The notes under the pieces: model-generated
The model's input: the letters and a program-made list of their open reading frames with translations, nothing else
Databases searched by the model: none
Told to the model about the DNA's origin: nothing
Made by a program: the position numbers and the translations under genes
In this document: piece after piece, positions 20,895 through 32,300 of the stretch
Numbering within the stretch: position 1 is the stretch's first letter
Layout: each line of letters starts with the position of its first letter
Source of the DNA: Fasciola hepatica
Lineage: Eukaryota > Platyhelminthes > Trematoda > Plagiorchiida > Fasciolidae
DNA: 64,000 bases
Assembly (NCBI GenBank): GCA_948099385.1
Contig: CANUEZ040000001.1
Coordinates: 12,501-76,500 of the forward strand
Reading direction: 5' to 3'

Positions 20895-21229
20895 CGTGAG
20901 TGCAAATTATGTTGTAAAATGGCACAATCTAGTTAGGAAGGGAGACGAAAGTGAGTGGAGCATACCCAAGGTATATATATATGTATATATGTACATATAT
21001 ATATATATACAAAAATGTACATATATATATATGTATATGCATATAAATATATATTGTTGTATAGGTGGGTGCGATCATCCGACGGGTCATGCGAAAGCGG
21101 TCGGACGCAAAGGACTGTGGCAAGAAAAGTGACATAGATAGAGACAGCTGAGGATCAAAGGTTAACGGGAAGAAGAAAAAAAGTTAAGCAAGGGCTCATC
21201 GGTGCAGCGGATCCCTAAGGCAATTCGAT
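20895..21229 (-). mobile_element. X element fragment (copy 3)
   Basis: Matches 11688-12092 of X copy 1, including 'GCAAATTATGTTG...CACAATCTAG', the TA tract and 'CGATCATC.GACGGGTCATGCGAAAGC'. Its right end abuts L-alpha-1 at 'AAGGCA|ATTCG', precisely where the other half of that LINE stops at 9905. Confidence 0.65.
20968..21054. repeat. TA microsatellite inside X copy 3
   Basis: Short (TA)n/(TATG)n tract between the X anchors; the region is AT-only for most of its length. Confidence 0.85.
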
Positions 21230-22346
21230 TTACTTCGGGTATTGGGCTGCTTTCCCGAACCGGTTTTGGATTTCTGACTCCTGAAAGGGTCGGCGTTCGT
21301 TTTTTGAGCTATATTCTGTGAGAGTAGTTTGTAGGCTCAACCAAACACTTCTTAAGTTAGTCGGAGGGATTATAGCAATCGGGTTTTTGTATGATAATTT
21401 GTTACTAGTCTTGAAGTCAGGGGGAGTTTTATCATTTTTGTGGACGTCAGGGAGCACATTAGGTTGGACCGTTTAATTGAGACTATTCTGCAAGTTTTGA
21501 CGTTTGCTACGCTGCTCAGATGGAGCGTAGACTGATAAACTATGTAGGTTGACAGCTATTTTGAGATTAACTAAAGAGGAGGTCTTCGCTTGGTAAATTG
21601 ACTACCTGAGAGGGACTACCGGCCAAATGTTTAACAGGGTTATAGCCCTTCGCATGGCTTTTGTGAACCCCTCTTTGTAGAGGGCTTCTGTCGGGAAGTG
21701 TTCTCGCCCGCTTAAATCCTACACTGGTAACGACAAAAGACTGTCGACTCATAAATTCCTTGACAGTAACTTCAGTAATAAACTGAAACAGGAAAGTGCA
21801 TGTATTTTGCGGTGAAGTTTTGCGGATTCTGACAGTAACAAAATTGCAAATCCGGGTTACAGGCCTTTAAAATTAGGTTCCTAGCAGTTGGGAGAGATAA
21901 TCTATCTGGACTGTTTAATACTATTACTATTTGGCTTTCTCAATGCGTACCAATACTTCAGAGGCAACGGTATCGACGAACTTCGCGGCGGAGATTAGGT
22001 TTGCCTGAGTGCGGTATAGAGATGGGGTGAGCATGAATGCTAATATGATTAAATGACTGATGGTTTGGTCGAAAGCGTCAAGTCGAGAGAATAAACTATT
22101 CGTAGTTTTGCTTACTTCGGCGGTTGCTTTGGTAGCATCTCCAAGTATATCTACGAGGGATACCGAACAACCTTTTGAGCATGCTTTGCAGGTGAGATGT
22201 CTTACAACGGCAAGGACTGGCTGTGATTTCGGGCCGGTGGGCGGCAACGAAATGCATAACTTATCTGTTGGAGTGATTGGTAGTCAACTGGACGCAATAT
22301 CGCAAGAAGTAAAGTAATGCCAATGGAGTGACAGCTGACAGATAAC
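21230..22346 (-). pseudogene. L-alpha-1 5' end: leader, ORF1 coiled coil and RRM-like domain
   Basis: Minus strand: 5' leader from 22346; ORF1 N terminus 22247-21927 (106 codons, KGCSVSLVDILGDA, SRLDAFDQTISHL, AAKFVDTVASEVLVRI); RRM-like part in shifted frames with NSPDRLSLPTARNLILKAC (about 21900) and RTLPDRSPLQRG (21567-21752); then Pro/Lys-rich sequence to 21230. The same sequence continues without a gap in L-alpha-6 (45766-46890), while here it breaks at 21230 and resumes at 9905. Stop codons between the coiled coil and RRM make it non-functional. Confidence 0.75.
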
Positions 22347-24447
22347 GGGCGAATCAACGGATTATGTTAAACTGTGAGGTATCAAAAAAGTGTGGAAAAA
22401 GTGACTAATGAAGTTTGAGGCACCGGGTAAAAAGAGACTACTTAGGGAGGGTTTCGAACAATGGACTAATTTCGTTAGAAACCACGAACCTCTTTAAAGT
22501 TCTATTTTGCTGATTCGCGATAATACCTGACGCCTACAGGTTGGCGTGACGCAGTTATCACTACTATCGGATCAGTAAATCAGTTGAAATAATAATAAAT
22601 ACTGGCAATAACCAAATGCTTGATCTTGCCGCTGAAAAGCAAAAAAGACCGAGACAACCTGATTTTTCGCCACGGTGACCTTGACATGAAAACAGTAGTT
22701 GAGTCAACCTCAAGGTGACTGCAAACCGACTTAAACAGGATTCGTGCGTGATCTGCAAAGTGGGAGTTGCCACTGAATGCAGCTAAATGCAAACACCTGC
22801 TGGCAGGCAGGGGAGGCAACGAAGACATTTATGTAGGGCTGTCCGTCCCGGTAAGGATTGAGTACTCTGCTGTGTTTGGAGACCTAAGAGTGTTTGTGCA
22901 CGACAGCTTCAAACCCGTCTGACAGTGTTCGTCGACTTTGGTCATGGTCAACAGGGAGCTCCTCGACGTAAGAAGAACATTGGTGTCCAACGAGGCCGGA
23001 GTAATTCTTCCTATTTCCGGGTGACCGCTAGGCATCACTTGGAGACATTTATTCAGACTTGGGCACCGAGGCTCGTGCAAGACAAAAAGGTGTTAGAAGA
23101 CGTTCAACGGAAGTTTACTCGGATTTTAAATTGGATGCAGGGGAAGCCGTACCAGAAAAGACTAAAAGCTTTAGGTCTTCTCTCGCTGGATCGTCAAGGG
23201 CTAAGGAGGAGGTGTCTGGTGGAGTGCCATAAGTTCTATGGGGAATCACTACGACCCACAGAGCATTACTGACTCGTTGTCACAACGTTGCACTCGGGGG
23301 ACACGAGCATTAGTTGGACCAACCAACAGCAAGCAAGAGCATAAAGGCATGTTTCTTTTCTCGCCGTGTCACAAGGGAGTGAAACAAGTTGCCTCCACAA
23401 GCAGTGATGGCAAATTTGGTCGTTGCCTTTAGGCACAAGCTAGATGCTTGCTAGGCAGGAGTACCTCTGGACGGTTGCTAACCATCTTAAGATGCTTCCT
23501 TTTATTCTCATAATCCGTCTTTTCCTCCCCTCCTGACTAACTATCTCGCACTGCACCTCACCACTCTAGTGTTTTCCCACTGTACCTATCTCTATCACAG
23601 CCCTCATATCAACTTACCCGTCATCATTCCATATAAAGATCTTTATATTTTTCGAGGACTCCGGGTATGTCTCACATGAGGACGGCAGTGGGTTGTATGG
23701 CCGAATCTATGGTAGTGTGAATATACCTTTCCCGAGGGCGAGCCCGTTTCTTTTCTTTCCTTTCAGCTACTACATATACCGAGTTATATTGGGCACCTGG
23801 AAGTTACAGCACGGCAGGAACTCCTTTGGCCCGCAGCTGAAGAAACTGGAAGTTTATTGGCTCAAGCCGCAAGTCACGTGACCTGACCTAACCTGACCTG
23901 GCACAAGCCTCTCGCAGCTGATGTGCAATGAGGTCTTATTTCTCCCACCTATTTTTACCGGGTTTTCGATGAAATGCATTGTGCAGTGGTGGGTGAAAGG
24001 CTGGTGTTCAAACCATCGAAAGAACTCTGGACTCACTATTGGCCATCGCCATTACCTGAAGGTGGGGTCGCAGGGTCGTTCGCCGCGCGCGGTTCAAGGA
24101 TCACGTTGGTTGATGTTCGATGGATCTTCCAAATCAGAATCTTTAGAGCCACTCTAGCAAACTTTAACGCCGTCTTCCACTGTCAACTGAACTATCTTCC
24201 AGCTCGCCGGCAATACCAGATGCAAGATACTGTCAAGATTCATATTTTGAACCTTCTCTCTTTTTATCATTACCCTTTATTCGCTGAACCATCTTCTAGC
24301 TCACCAGTGACATTTAGATAGCTGGATAATCAAAAGATCCGGGACCGTTTGTGCTTTGGCCTGGTACCCATGTTCTACTTCAAGACTTCATGAATACCTG
24401 TCCAATACAAACTGACGAAACGACCTTGTTGATCCCGCGTCGATTGC
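21570..24447. repeat. Giant inverted repeat, left arm
   Basis: Left arm of an inverted repeat whose right arm is 26160-29037. Paired positions sum to 50,607 along the full 2.88 kb, so no net indel separates the arms, and only a few substitutions are seen. The arm joins the 5' end of L-alpha-1 to A block copy 2. Spacer 1,712 bp. Confidence 0.9.
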
Positions 24448-24462
24448 GTTTTTGAAGTGCTC
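22347..24462 (+). mobile_element. A block copy 2 (plus strand)
   Basis: Reverse complement of copies 1, 3 and 4. It contains the RT remnant (about 22670-23432), the 18-bp palindrome (23631-23648) and the noncoding 3' part. Homology to copy 1 runs to at least 24462, past the end of the inverted repeat at 24447; copy 3 is therefore the truncated one. No intact coding sequence. Confidence 0.75.
22670..23432 (+). pseudogene. RT remnant of A block copy 2
   Basis: Same content as the copy at 1028-1810: a decayed catalytic-box area near 22670-22690 (GDLDMKTVVES), LQTDLNRI, WELPLN, KCKHL, then 22925-23272 with VLEDVQRKFTRILNWMQG and LGLLSLDRQGLRRR. Frames change at least three times. Confidence 0.7.
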
Positions 24463-24687
24463 CGTGCTGAACCAAGTTTTCAAGTGTACTGACGAATAAC
24501 AAAGGTTATCAGGCACCACCGTGCGTACCTAAGTAACCCAGCGGTAGGCCATTTATCCGGAGAATATATTCTCTTTATTCTCCCCTAAAATTTATCGAGT
24601 TTTCTGCGTTACGCTTGTCAACATATAATTGTGCGTTTGTAAACCCCAAGCGTTTTCCTAACGAGTACATTTTTTCGGCCAGTGTCC

Positions 24688-24734
24688 TACTATTATTATT
24701 ATTATTATTGTCATTATTATTATTATTATTACAA
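24688..24734. repeat. (TTA)n microsatellite
   Basis: Two runs of TTA/ATT triplets separated by GTC. By its position and sequence it could be the tail of a lost LINE 3' end, but no stem-loop precedes it. Confidence 0.9.
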
Positions 24735-25720
24735 TTTTGCGCCTATCCTAAAACGTGAGATGTATCAAGGTCTGGCCGCTAAATGCGGAATCGAGTGTAC
24801 GAAAGTTTGGAGTGCGATGTATGCAGTAGGTGGGCCAATGGATTCTGTTCTGAGATTAGTAAGGACGTGTATCAGTTTCACTGTGGGAACAGCTAGGTCG
24901 AATGGGTGGTGGGTCTATGCAAGGAGGCTGCAAGGCCAGTTTATTTAAGACAGTGTAAACGGGATGAGGTCCAACCTGTTCCTGAATATTGCAGAGGTGC
25001 TGAGCCCAAGTATCCTACGCGAGGTTCATTGGTAAGGTCATATGCAGAAGTACTAGGCCCGCCTGAGAGAACGGTCTTCGAGGTAAATAAGGCCAGGCAG
25101 GCGGCTGCCTCATACCAGCTACGTCCATTCTTGTGCGGCAAACTACCACCAATGAGTGGGTGAAGCAGAAACCTAGGAAGAATCTGGGTAAGAAAAAGAA
25201 CAATACGACAAAGACAGAGAACAAAATCACGAAGGCAGACGGTCTCGTGTATCGTCATTTGGGATTCAAGTTGATGGCCTGGAAGACGCCTATCCGGTCG
25301 CTTGGAAGGACATCGAACCGTACTGTGCTGGTACTGAATCAAGAGGAATCGGAGGCAAGAATAGATATAGATAGGGGACGGGTGTACGACATACTACAGG
25401 TGTGCCAGGTCCTGTGTCTCTCAAAAAATAGCTCACAGAGTGTGGAAGTGGAAACCTTCGCTAACGAAAACGGGAAGAATGTCGCACGACCAATACTGGT
25501 CGAGTTTATGGAAGAAGATAACAGAGACATGTAGCTGGCCAAGGCGGCGCTGAAAGCCCACAACACTAAGGACAGAAACCAGGTTACACCGGACGAGCAT
25601 ACAGTAACACCGGGCGGTTTGCCCACTGTTGGAAACGTGGCCAATCCGCGGAGGCGCCAAAGAAAGGTCCCAGGGGACAGCAGAATGCCGTGTCCAGCGG
25701 TCGGTTCACTTCATCGACAG
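24735..25720 (+). pseudogene. Probable LINE ORF1 remnant of a further family
   Basis: Three plus-strand frames in series. The first (24682-24948) reads through YQGLAAKCGIECTKVW. The second (24906-25163) has VRSYAEVLGPPERTVF. The third (25133-25534) has a Lys/Arg-rich start, then NRTVLVLNQEESEAR, RGRVYDILQVCQ, VEVETFANENGKNVARPILV and EFMEEDNRD. The order strand-helix-strand ending in 'RP.lv.F......rd' fits the RRM domain of LINE ORF1 proteins. It is unlike the L-alpha ORF1, so a third LINE family is likely. Assignment rests on pattern only. Confidence 0.45.
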
Positions 25721-26159
25721 CTATGAGTAAGCCATATAAGCCGTCGTGGATTGGGATGATTGATGAAATACTAGAGGACGAAAATTGGCAGTGTTGTCAA
25801 GGGGGGGAAGACACAACCGACGTCAAAGGCGCCTATAAGGATGGATAGGTAATGTCCGGTGGTTTTAGATGACCAGCGGACTACATGCACTTTAGTAACA
25901 GACGCCACTGCAAGAACTTGCCACCATCTCGGGCTTTGCTCCCGAGGCCCAGCCAAAGGTAATCGATAAAAAAGCCGTAGGCGTCGAATCGAATGCGGTG
26001 GCGCTATACACTTAGGCATTCAGTACTAGAAACAAATGGTTGAAGCTCTTCAGGGTCACAGAGGAGCAAAAAGCGCCCAACGTTGCAGTGGAATTTTACT
26101 GCTCAATAACACAGCTTAGACGAAATCGTTGGAAGGTTATCGACGTTTCGGACAAAAAT

Positions 26160-28260
26160 CCAATCGACGCGGGATCAACAAGGTCGTTTCGTCAGTTTGT
26201 ATTGGACAGGTATTCATGAAGTCTTGAAGTAGAACATGGGTACCAGGCCAAAGCACAAACGGTCCCGGATCTTTTGATTATCCAGCTATCTAAATGTCAC
26301 TGGTGAGCTAGAAGATGGTTCAGCGAATAAAGGGTAATGATAAAAAGAGAGAAGGTTCAAAATATGAATCTTGACAGTATCTTGCATCTGGTATTGCCGG
26401 CGAGCTGGAAGATAGTTCAGTTGACAGTGGAAGACGGCGTTAAAGTTTGCTAGAGTGGCTCTAAAGATTCTGATTTGGAAGATCCATCGAACATCAACCA
26501 ACGTGATCCTTGAACCGCGCGCGGCGAACGACCCTGCGACCCCACCTTCAGGTAATGGCGATGGCCAATAGTGAGTCCAGAGTTCTTTCGATGGTTTGAA
26601 CACCAGCCTTTCACCCACCACTGCACAATGCATTTCATCGAAAACCCGGTAAAAATAGGTGGGAGAAATAAGACCTCATTGCACATCAGCTGCGAGAGGC
26701 TTGTGCCAGGTCAGGTTAGGTCAGGTCACGTGACTTGCGGCTTGAGCCAATAAACTTCCAGTTTCTTCAGCTGCGGGCCAAAGGAGTTCCTGCCGTGCTG
26801 TAACTTCCAGGTGCCCAATATAACTCGGTATATGTAGTAGCTGAAAGGAAAGAAAAGAAACGGGCTCGCCCTCGGGAAAGGTATATTCACACTACCATAG
26901 ATTCGGCCATACAACCCACTGCCGTCCTCATGTGAGACATACCCGGAGTCCTCGAAAAATATAAAGATCTTTATATGGAATGATGACGGGTAAGTTGATA
27001 TGAGGGCTGTGATAGAGATAGGTACAGTGGGAAAACACTAGAGTGGTGAGGTGCAGTGCGAGATAGTTAGTCAGGAGGGGAGGAAAAGACGGATTATGAG
27101 AATAAAAGGAAGCATCTTAAGATGGTTAGCAACCGTCCAGAGGTACTTCTGCCTAGCAAGCATCTAGCTTGTGCCTAAAGGCAACGACCAAATTTGCCAT
27201 CACTGCTTGTGGAGGCAACTTGTTTCACTCCCTTGTGACACGGCGAGAAAAGAAACATGCCTTTATGCTCTTGCTTGCTGTTGGTTGGTCCAACTAATGC
27301 TCGTGTCCCCCGAGTGCAACGTTGTGACAACGAGTCAGTAATGCTCTGTGGGTCGTAGTGATTCCCCATAGAACTTATGGCACTCCACCAGACACCTCCT
27401 CCTTAGCCCTTGACGATCCAGCGAGAGAAGACCTAAAGCTTTTAGTCTTTTCTGGTACGGCTTCCCCTGCATCCAATTTAAAATCCGAGTAAACTTCCGT
27501 TGAACGTCTTCTAACACCTTTTTGTCTTGCACGAGCCTCGGTGCCCAAGTCTGAATAAATGTCTCCAAGTGATGCCTAGCGGTCACCCGGAAATAGGAAG
27601 AATTACTCCGGCCTCGTTGGACACCAATGTTCTTCTTACGTCGAGGAGCTCCCTGTTGACCATGACCAAAGTCGACGAACACTGTCAGACGGGTTTGAAG
27701 CTGTCGTGCACAAACACTCTTAGGTCTCCAAACACAGCAGAGTACTCAATCCTTACCGGGACGGACAGCCCTACATAAATGTCTTCGTTGCCTCCCCTGC
27801 CTGCCAGCAGTTGTTTGCATTTAGCTGCATTCAGTGGCAACTCCCACTTTGCAGATCACGCACGAATCCTGTTTAAGTCGGTTTGCAGTCACCTTGAGGT
27901 TGACTCAACTACTGTTTTCATGTCAAGGTCACCGTGGCGAAAAATCAGGTTGTCTCGGTCTTTTTTGCTTTTCAGCGGCAAGATCAAGCATTTGGTTATT
28001 GCCAGTATTTATTATTATTTCAACTGATTTACTGATCCGATAGTAGTGATAACTGCGTCACGCCAACCTGTAGGCGTCAGGTATTATCGCGAATCAGCAA
28101 AATAGAACTTTAAAGAGGTTCGTGGTTTCTAACGAAATTAGTCCATTGTTCGAAACCCTCCCTAAGTAGTCTCTTTTTACCCGGTGCCTCAAACTTCATT
28201 AGTCACTTTTTCCACACTTTTTTGATACCTCACAGTTTAACATAATCCGTTGATTCGCCC
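26160..28260 (-). mobile_element. A block copy 3 (minus strand)
   Basis: Same order as copy 1. RT remnant at 27175-27950, including the 115-codon piece 27335-27682 (VLEDVQRKFTRILNWMQG); palindrome at 26959-26976. It ends at 28260 against the 5' end of an L-alpha fragment, at the same base as copies 2 and 4. Dead. Confidence 0.75.
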
Positions 28261-29037
28261 GTTATCTGTCAGCTGTCACTCCATTGGCATTACTTTACTT
28301 CTTGCGATATTGCGTCCAGTTGACTACCAATCACTCCAACAGATAAGTTATGCATTTCGTTGCCGCCCACCGGCCCGAAATCACAGCCAGTCCTTGCCGT
28401 TGTAAGACATCTCACCTGCAAAGCATGCTCAAAAGGTTGTTCGGTATCCCTCGTAGATATACTTGGAGATGCTACCAAAGCAACCGCCGAAGTAAGCAAA
28501 ACTACGAATAGTTTATTCTCTCGACTTGACGCTTTCGACCAAACCATCAGTCATTTAATCATATTAGCATTCATGCTCACCCCATCTCTATACCGCACTC
28601 AGGCAAACCTAATCTCCGCCGCGAAGTTCGTCGATACCGTTGCCTCTGAAGTATTGGTACGCATTGAGAAAGCCAAATAGTAATAGTATTAAACAGTCCA
28701 GATAGATTATCTCTCCCAACTGCTAGGAACCTAATTTTAAAGGCCTGTAACCCGGATTTGCAATTTTGTTACTGTCAGAATCCGCAAAACTTCACCGCAA
28801 AATACATGCACTTTCCTGTTTCAGTTTATTACTGAAGTTACTGTCAAGGAATTTATGAGTCGACAGTCTTTTGTCGTTACCAGTGTAGGATTTAAGCGGG
28901 CGAGAACACTTCCCGACAGAAGCCCTCTACAAAGAGGGGTTCACAAAAGCCATGCGAAGGGCTATAACCCTGTTAAACATTTGGCCGGTAGTCCCTCTCA
29001 GGTAGTCAATTTACCAAGCGAAGGCCTCTTCTTTCGT
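28261..29037 (+). pseudogene. L-alpha-5: truncated ORF1 5' part
   Basis: Leader (28261-28359), coiled-coil piece 28360-28680 (SKGCSVSLVDILGDATKA, FVDTVASEVLVRIEK), then the RRM-like region with NSPDRLSLPTARNLILKAC (about 28697-28755) and 28855-29043 (RTLPDRSPLQRG). It is a duplicate of the L-alpha-1 5' end carried by the inverted repeat, not an independent insertion. Stops lie between coiled coil and RRM, as in the other two copies. Confidence 0.7.
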
Positions 29038-30164
29038 TATTAATAATACTGGTATATTTGTCGGCCATGGTCGAGATGCACGCTTCAGCGCGTGATCATG
29101 ATGTAACACGTTACTCAACAGGATGAAATATTCACAAATTCCAAATATGAAAGTCGAGAGTATCAGAGATTGGAAAACAAATACGACAACGCTTTGAATG
29201 AATCATTGTGGCAAAGGTTTGCACGGCAGTTTTGTACCTGTTTCGAATCCGGGCTGGGCACTAATGCGCGGTGGAGATATCGAAAATTCGCAGTGCCAAG
29301 GATGCAATATGAACGAGAATGATGCGAGCCAATTAAACCGGAGGTCCACTCAGGTTCTGCAGATGAAGTAAATTTTGAGCAAGAAGAATAGGGGAGAAAA
29401 ATGGTAAAGTGTATTCGGGAAAACCAAAGCATGCGAAGAGGATAGCGATCCATGAAGACGACGCAAACCCTGAATGACGGATTTACCTGAGTTCAATAAA
29501 CGGAATGAGTTTTGAAGCAGGGGGCATGAGACTATATTTGTGAGAGTGAACACTAGTGGATATGGGAGAAACAGCAGACCATAAAAAGATGAGTTTAGAT
29601 TCAGGATCAGTAACATGTACCATTCAGAAATAAGAAAGCACAACTGGAGGGTCCTCGAGAAGTGGAGAGTCAATTTCCAGCCGGCTACGGGTCGGAGGAA
29701 AGATAAACAGTGGTAAAGGATAATAAAGTTGAAAATCTACGCATGGACTTCAGAGTTATTATGCTGTTTCACTGACAGATATATATGTATGTGTTGACAC
29801 ATTTGCCTTCAGTGTTATTCAGCGTCATTTCTGGTAACGTACGACTTCGAATGCGTAAGGTTCGTCTGGCAGGGCAAAGTATGTGTCTGTCGATCAGCCG
29901 AGTGTGGCCGTATATTAGCAGCATGCGCGTGAACTCGTTGGTTGCGTTTGAAAGCGCTGAACGATCTGATAAACAATTAGGAGTGTTTCTTGTTGTGTGG
30001 TTTGATTTCGGTCCCAGTTGCTATGGTAGGTTCCACTTGAGTCTCTGTCCGTACGAGACAAAGTGGCATCCTTGGTTAGCCATTTTGGTGACTGAGATTG
30101 CGGCAGACAACGAACCTGATGTAAAGGGAGATTGCAGTCTGGACGTGGTTCCAGCTTTGGTTTA
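29038..30164. other. Unassigned DNA
   Basis: Starts where the right arm ends. Open frames at 29163-29453 (-), 29350-29673 (-) and 29785-30258 (+) lack recognisable domains; the last runs across a LINE 3' end and is therefore spurious. No repeat partner elsewhere in the window is evident. Confidence 0.45.
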
Positions 30165-30345
30165 TGATAACGTAGTAATAAGTAATAATAACGGTTTAAT
30201 ATGGAGACGTCCGAGGCATGCCAAATGCATGATCGGCTGTTTACAAGTGATGGAATAAACAGACAAAACCCTTGAAAATGTGGGAATTACCATGACAGCG
30301 GTTGAAAAATGGCTAAGAAGGGGGAGTTACGTGGGAAAGGAGAGC
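30165..30345 (-). repeat. L-alpha type 3' end fragment
   Basis: On the minus strand it reads 'CCCACATTTTCA', 'CCATCAC', 'CATGCATTTGGCATGCCTCGGACGTCTCC', then a TTATTATTA-like tail ending at 30165. It aligns with 57150-57265. The stem of the terminal stem-loop is decayed here (CTCGG with CCATA), so it is an old copy. Confidence 0.55.
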
Positions 30346-31340
30346 ATAGTATAGTATAGTATATTTCTTGACCGTGGTCAATACACATGCACAAGGCAAG
30401 ATCAGAGCGTACAGAAGTACATGTTAATGTGAGGTATTCACAAGTTCTAAATTTATAAATCACACAGCAACCGAAATACACCAGTAGAGTCATGTAGTGT
30501 TTGAGTGAACAGAAGTGGTAATGGTTGAGGCGGGAATTCCGAATCGGTTTCGAAATCGCTAGAGGCGGTGTGGATAGCTGGGCAGTAGTGGGATTGCTGA
30601 TATAAGCGACAATTGGACGGTCACTAACGAGTAATCGGGCTGAGGAGATGCCAAAGAACATTGTTAGAAGTAAAGCAAGCATGGGGCTTTCAACGTGCAG
30701 TCAGAGATACCAGCGGAACATTGGACACTGATCCAGCATTGGGTAACTAATTGTGGAGGAAGCATGTGAAATAAAGGCAAGTGAGTCAAAGGTGATAATA
30801 AAACGGACCCTTTGTGCAGGTGATTACAGTGTCATATGGAAATTCAAATGAAGGCGAAAAGCTTCGCAGGGACTTCAGTGAACTTTTGAAGGGCATGAAT
30901 GGTTTATGGACGTATAACGGACTTTTGAAGAAAAGCCGTCAATGAAACGGATTAGTGGGGACAAACGTCAATGGTTCGGCTAGGCAGAAGTTGGAAGAAT
31001 GTAAATTGTTTTGTATGTGATAGAAAATTGTTACGCAAATTATGGTTGGCTGCAGATGGCTGGTATTCTGTTCCGTAAAGACCTTGGTTGCAGGTGGTGG
31101 CAGGTAGAACGTTGAGGGAAGCAGGTCAAAAAGGGCTGGGTTCCGGTCATTGGTTTCGTACTGCAACGCGGGAAGAATTGAACTGTTGGGTTGGATTATT
31201 TGGGAATATACGTTGAGCGTATGTGTTGATGGTTGTTATCAGGAATCAACTCTGCTGTTCGGTGAGACTTTCATGAGGTTTTGTTAATCCGTGTACGGTG
31301 CCCCATGTTTAGTCAGCAGGCGAGAGTATAGGTTTGAACC
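30346..31340 (-). mobile_element. X element, 3' part (copy 4)
   Basis: Matches 9930-10935 of X copy 1 with few substitutions. On the plus strand it begins with a TAGTA-type repeat and 'TTCTTGACCGTGGTCAATACAC', which is the X 3' end reversed. It ends at 'GGTTTGAACC', inside the X body, where unrelated sequence follows; thus a 5'-truncated or broken copy. Internal deletion near 31130 ('GGTCAAAAAGGGCTGGG'). Confidence 0.65.
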
Positions 31341-31763
31341 AGATAAAAAGCAGCAGTCAGGGTGTGCCCTTGCTGTGAATCAACGGTTAATGGAGGCATA
31401 TAAAAACCAGTAAAGGACGAGGCATACGAGTGACAGAAACTACGAGGGTAGGTGAAAACAAAGTGGCTGAAATTGGTGGCATTTTAATTTGTTTGGTTCA
31501 TTAAGGAAATGGCCATAAATAGTCTAACATTGAGAACTCAGTCAGATAGATGAAACTCTATCGTTGATTGTGTCCTTAATTTAAGGGAGCAGGGTCGGAG
31601 AAGGGGTTGGTCTTAGGAGTCGAGGCCCCTCTCGTAAGCTATTTCTTCTGCCATGCACATATTAGATAACTGGAGAGCACGGATGACGCTGAGATATGGG
31701 ATGAGTGCCGACAGAAAATGGGGACTTGGTTTGTGAAGCTCGAAGGGTGATGGGCTACTTGTT
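31341..31763 (-). other. L-alpha-4 3' region
   Basis: No coding signal. It contains 'GTCGAGGCC..TCTCGTAAGCT' at 31619-31640, shared with 16228-16250 of L-alpha-3, so at least 31619-31763 is L-alpha 3'UTR or C-terminal sequence. 31341-31618 shows nothing recognised. Confidence 0.4.
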
Positions 31764-32300
31764 TCAGACCTTCGAGCAGACAAGAAGGGAAAAACGTGAC
31801 CGCATGGCCGACTTAGCTATATTAAAAGGGACAGTAAAAGGCCTGTGCCGAAGTGAGTAGAGGGTTTCACGGGAGAAGCTTACTGGGTCAAAGGAAAAAG
31901 ACCGGTTATGGAGCAGGTCATACAAGAAGACTAGGTTTAGTCTTAAGCGGCGGAGCCAGAGTGGGTCAGGATTCAGATTTTGGCATCGTTCTCTATAGTT
32001 TAAAGACGTGGACCAACCGAGTAGTTGTTTGGTGAAACGCCTTTGTATGCTTTCAATCGCAACTCTGTCGAATTTCGTCATGTTAGAAAATATTATTGGG
32101 CAGTACTCGAGCAGAGGCCTGACGTGTGATTTGTAGATGCTGATGATGCTGTCCCGGAGACGAAAGGAGCGGAAGAGAAGGGCCACACTTCTTCTAGCCT
32201 TGGCCGCTTGGATGGCAGCGTGCTCAGAAAAGTTGAGGGAGCAGGAATAGTTGAGGCCCAAATGGCGGATAGTAGGTCGTTGGCTACTGGGGACCTACCA
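31764..32300 (-). pseudogene. L-alpha-4 RT thumb and C terminus
   Basis: Frame 32261-31764: NYSCSLNFSEHAAIQAAKAR, LLEYCPIIFSNMTKFDR, SIQRRFTKQLLGWSTSLNYR and ETLYSLRHR. It is one frame away from the palm domain; the switch lies near 32290. The end (MRSRFSLLVCSKV) is cut short compared with L-alpha-1, which continues through a WNRLPGDIR block. Confidence 0.8.

Larger units (their letters stand above)
24463..26159 (+). other. Spacer of the giant inverted repeat
   Basis: Unique sequence between the arms. It has a (TTA)n tract at 24688-24734, a plus-strand ORF1-like remnant to about 25540 and about 600 bp without recognised content. No transposase, tRNA or origin-like feature is seen. Confidence 0.6.
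26160..29037. repeat. Giant inverted repeat, right arm
   Basis: Right arm, inverted copy of 21570-24447. The left boundary is sharp ('GGACAAAAATC|CAATCGACGCGGG'). The right boundary falls inside ORF1 at 'GCGAAGGCCTCTTCTTTCG', where the left arm and 46545 read 'GCGAAGACCTCCTCTTTAG'. Confidence 0.9.

Noticed and set aside
21570..29037. Inverted repeat as terminal inverted repeats of a DNA transposon or foldback element
   Set aside because: Arms are composed of two unrelated retrotransposon fragments that also occur together elsewhere, there is no transposase in the spacer, and no target duplication at the outer ends.
29785..30258. 157-codon plus-strand frame as a gene
   Set aside because: Its end runs antisense through a recognised LINE 3' terminus and it has no motif.
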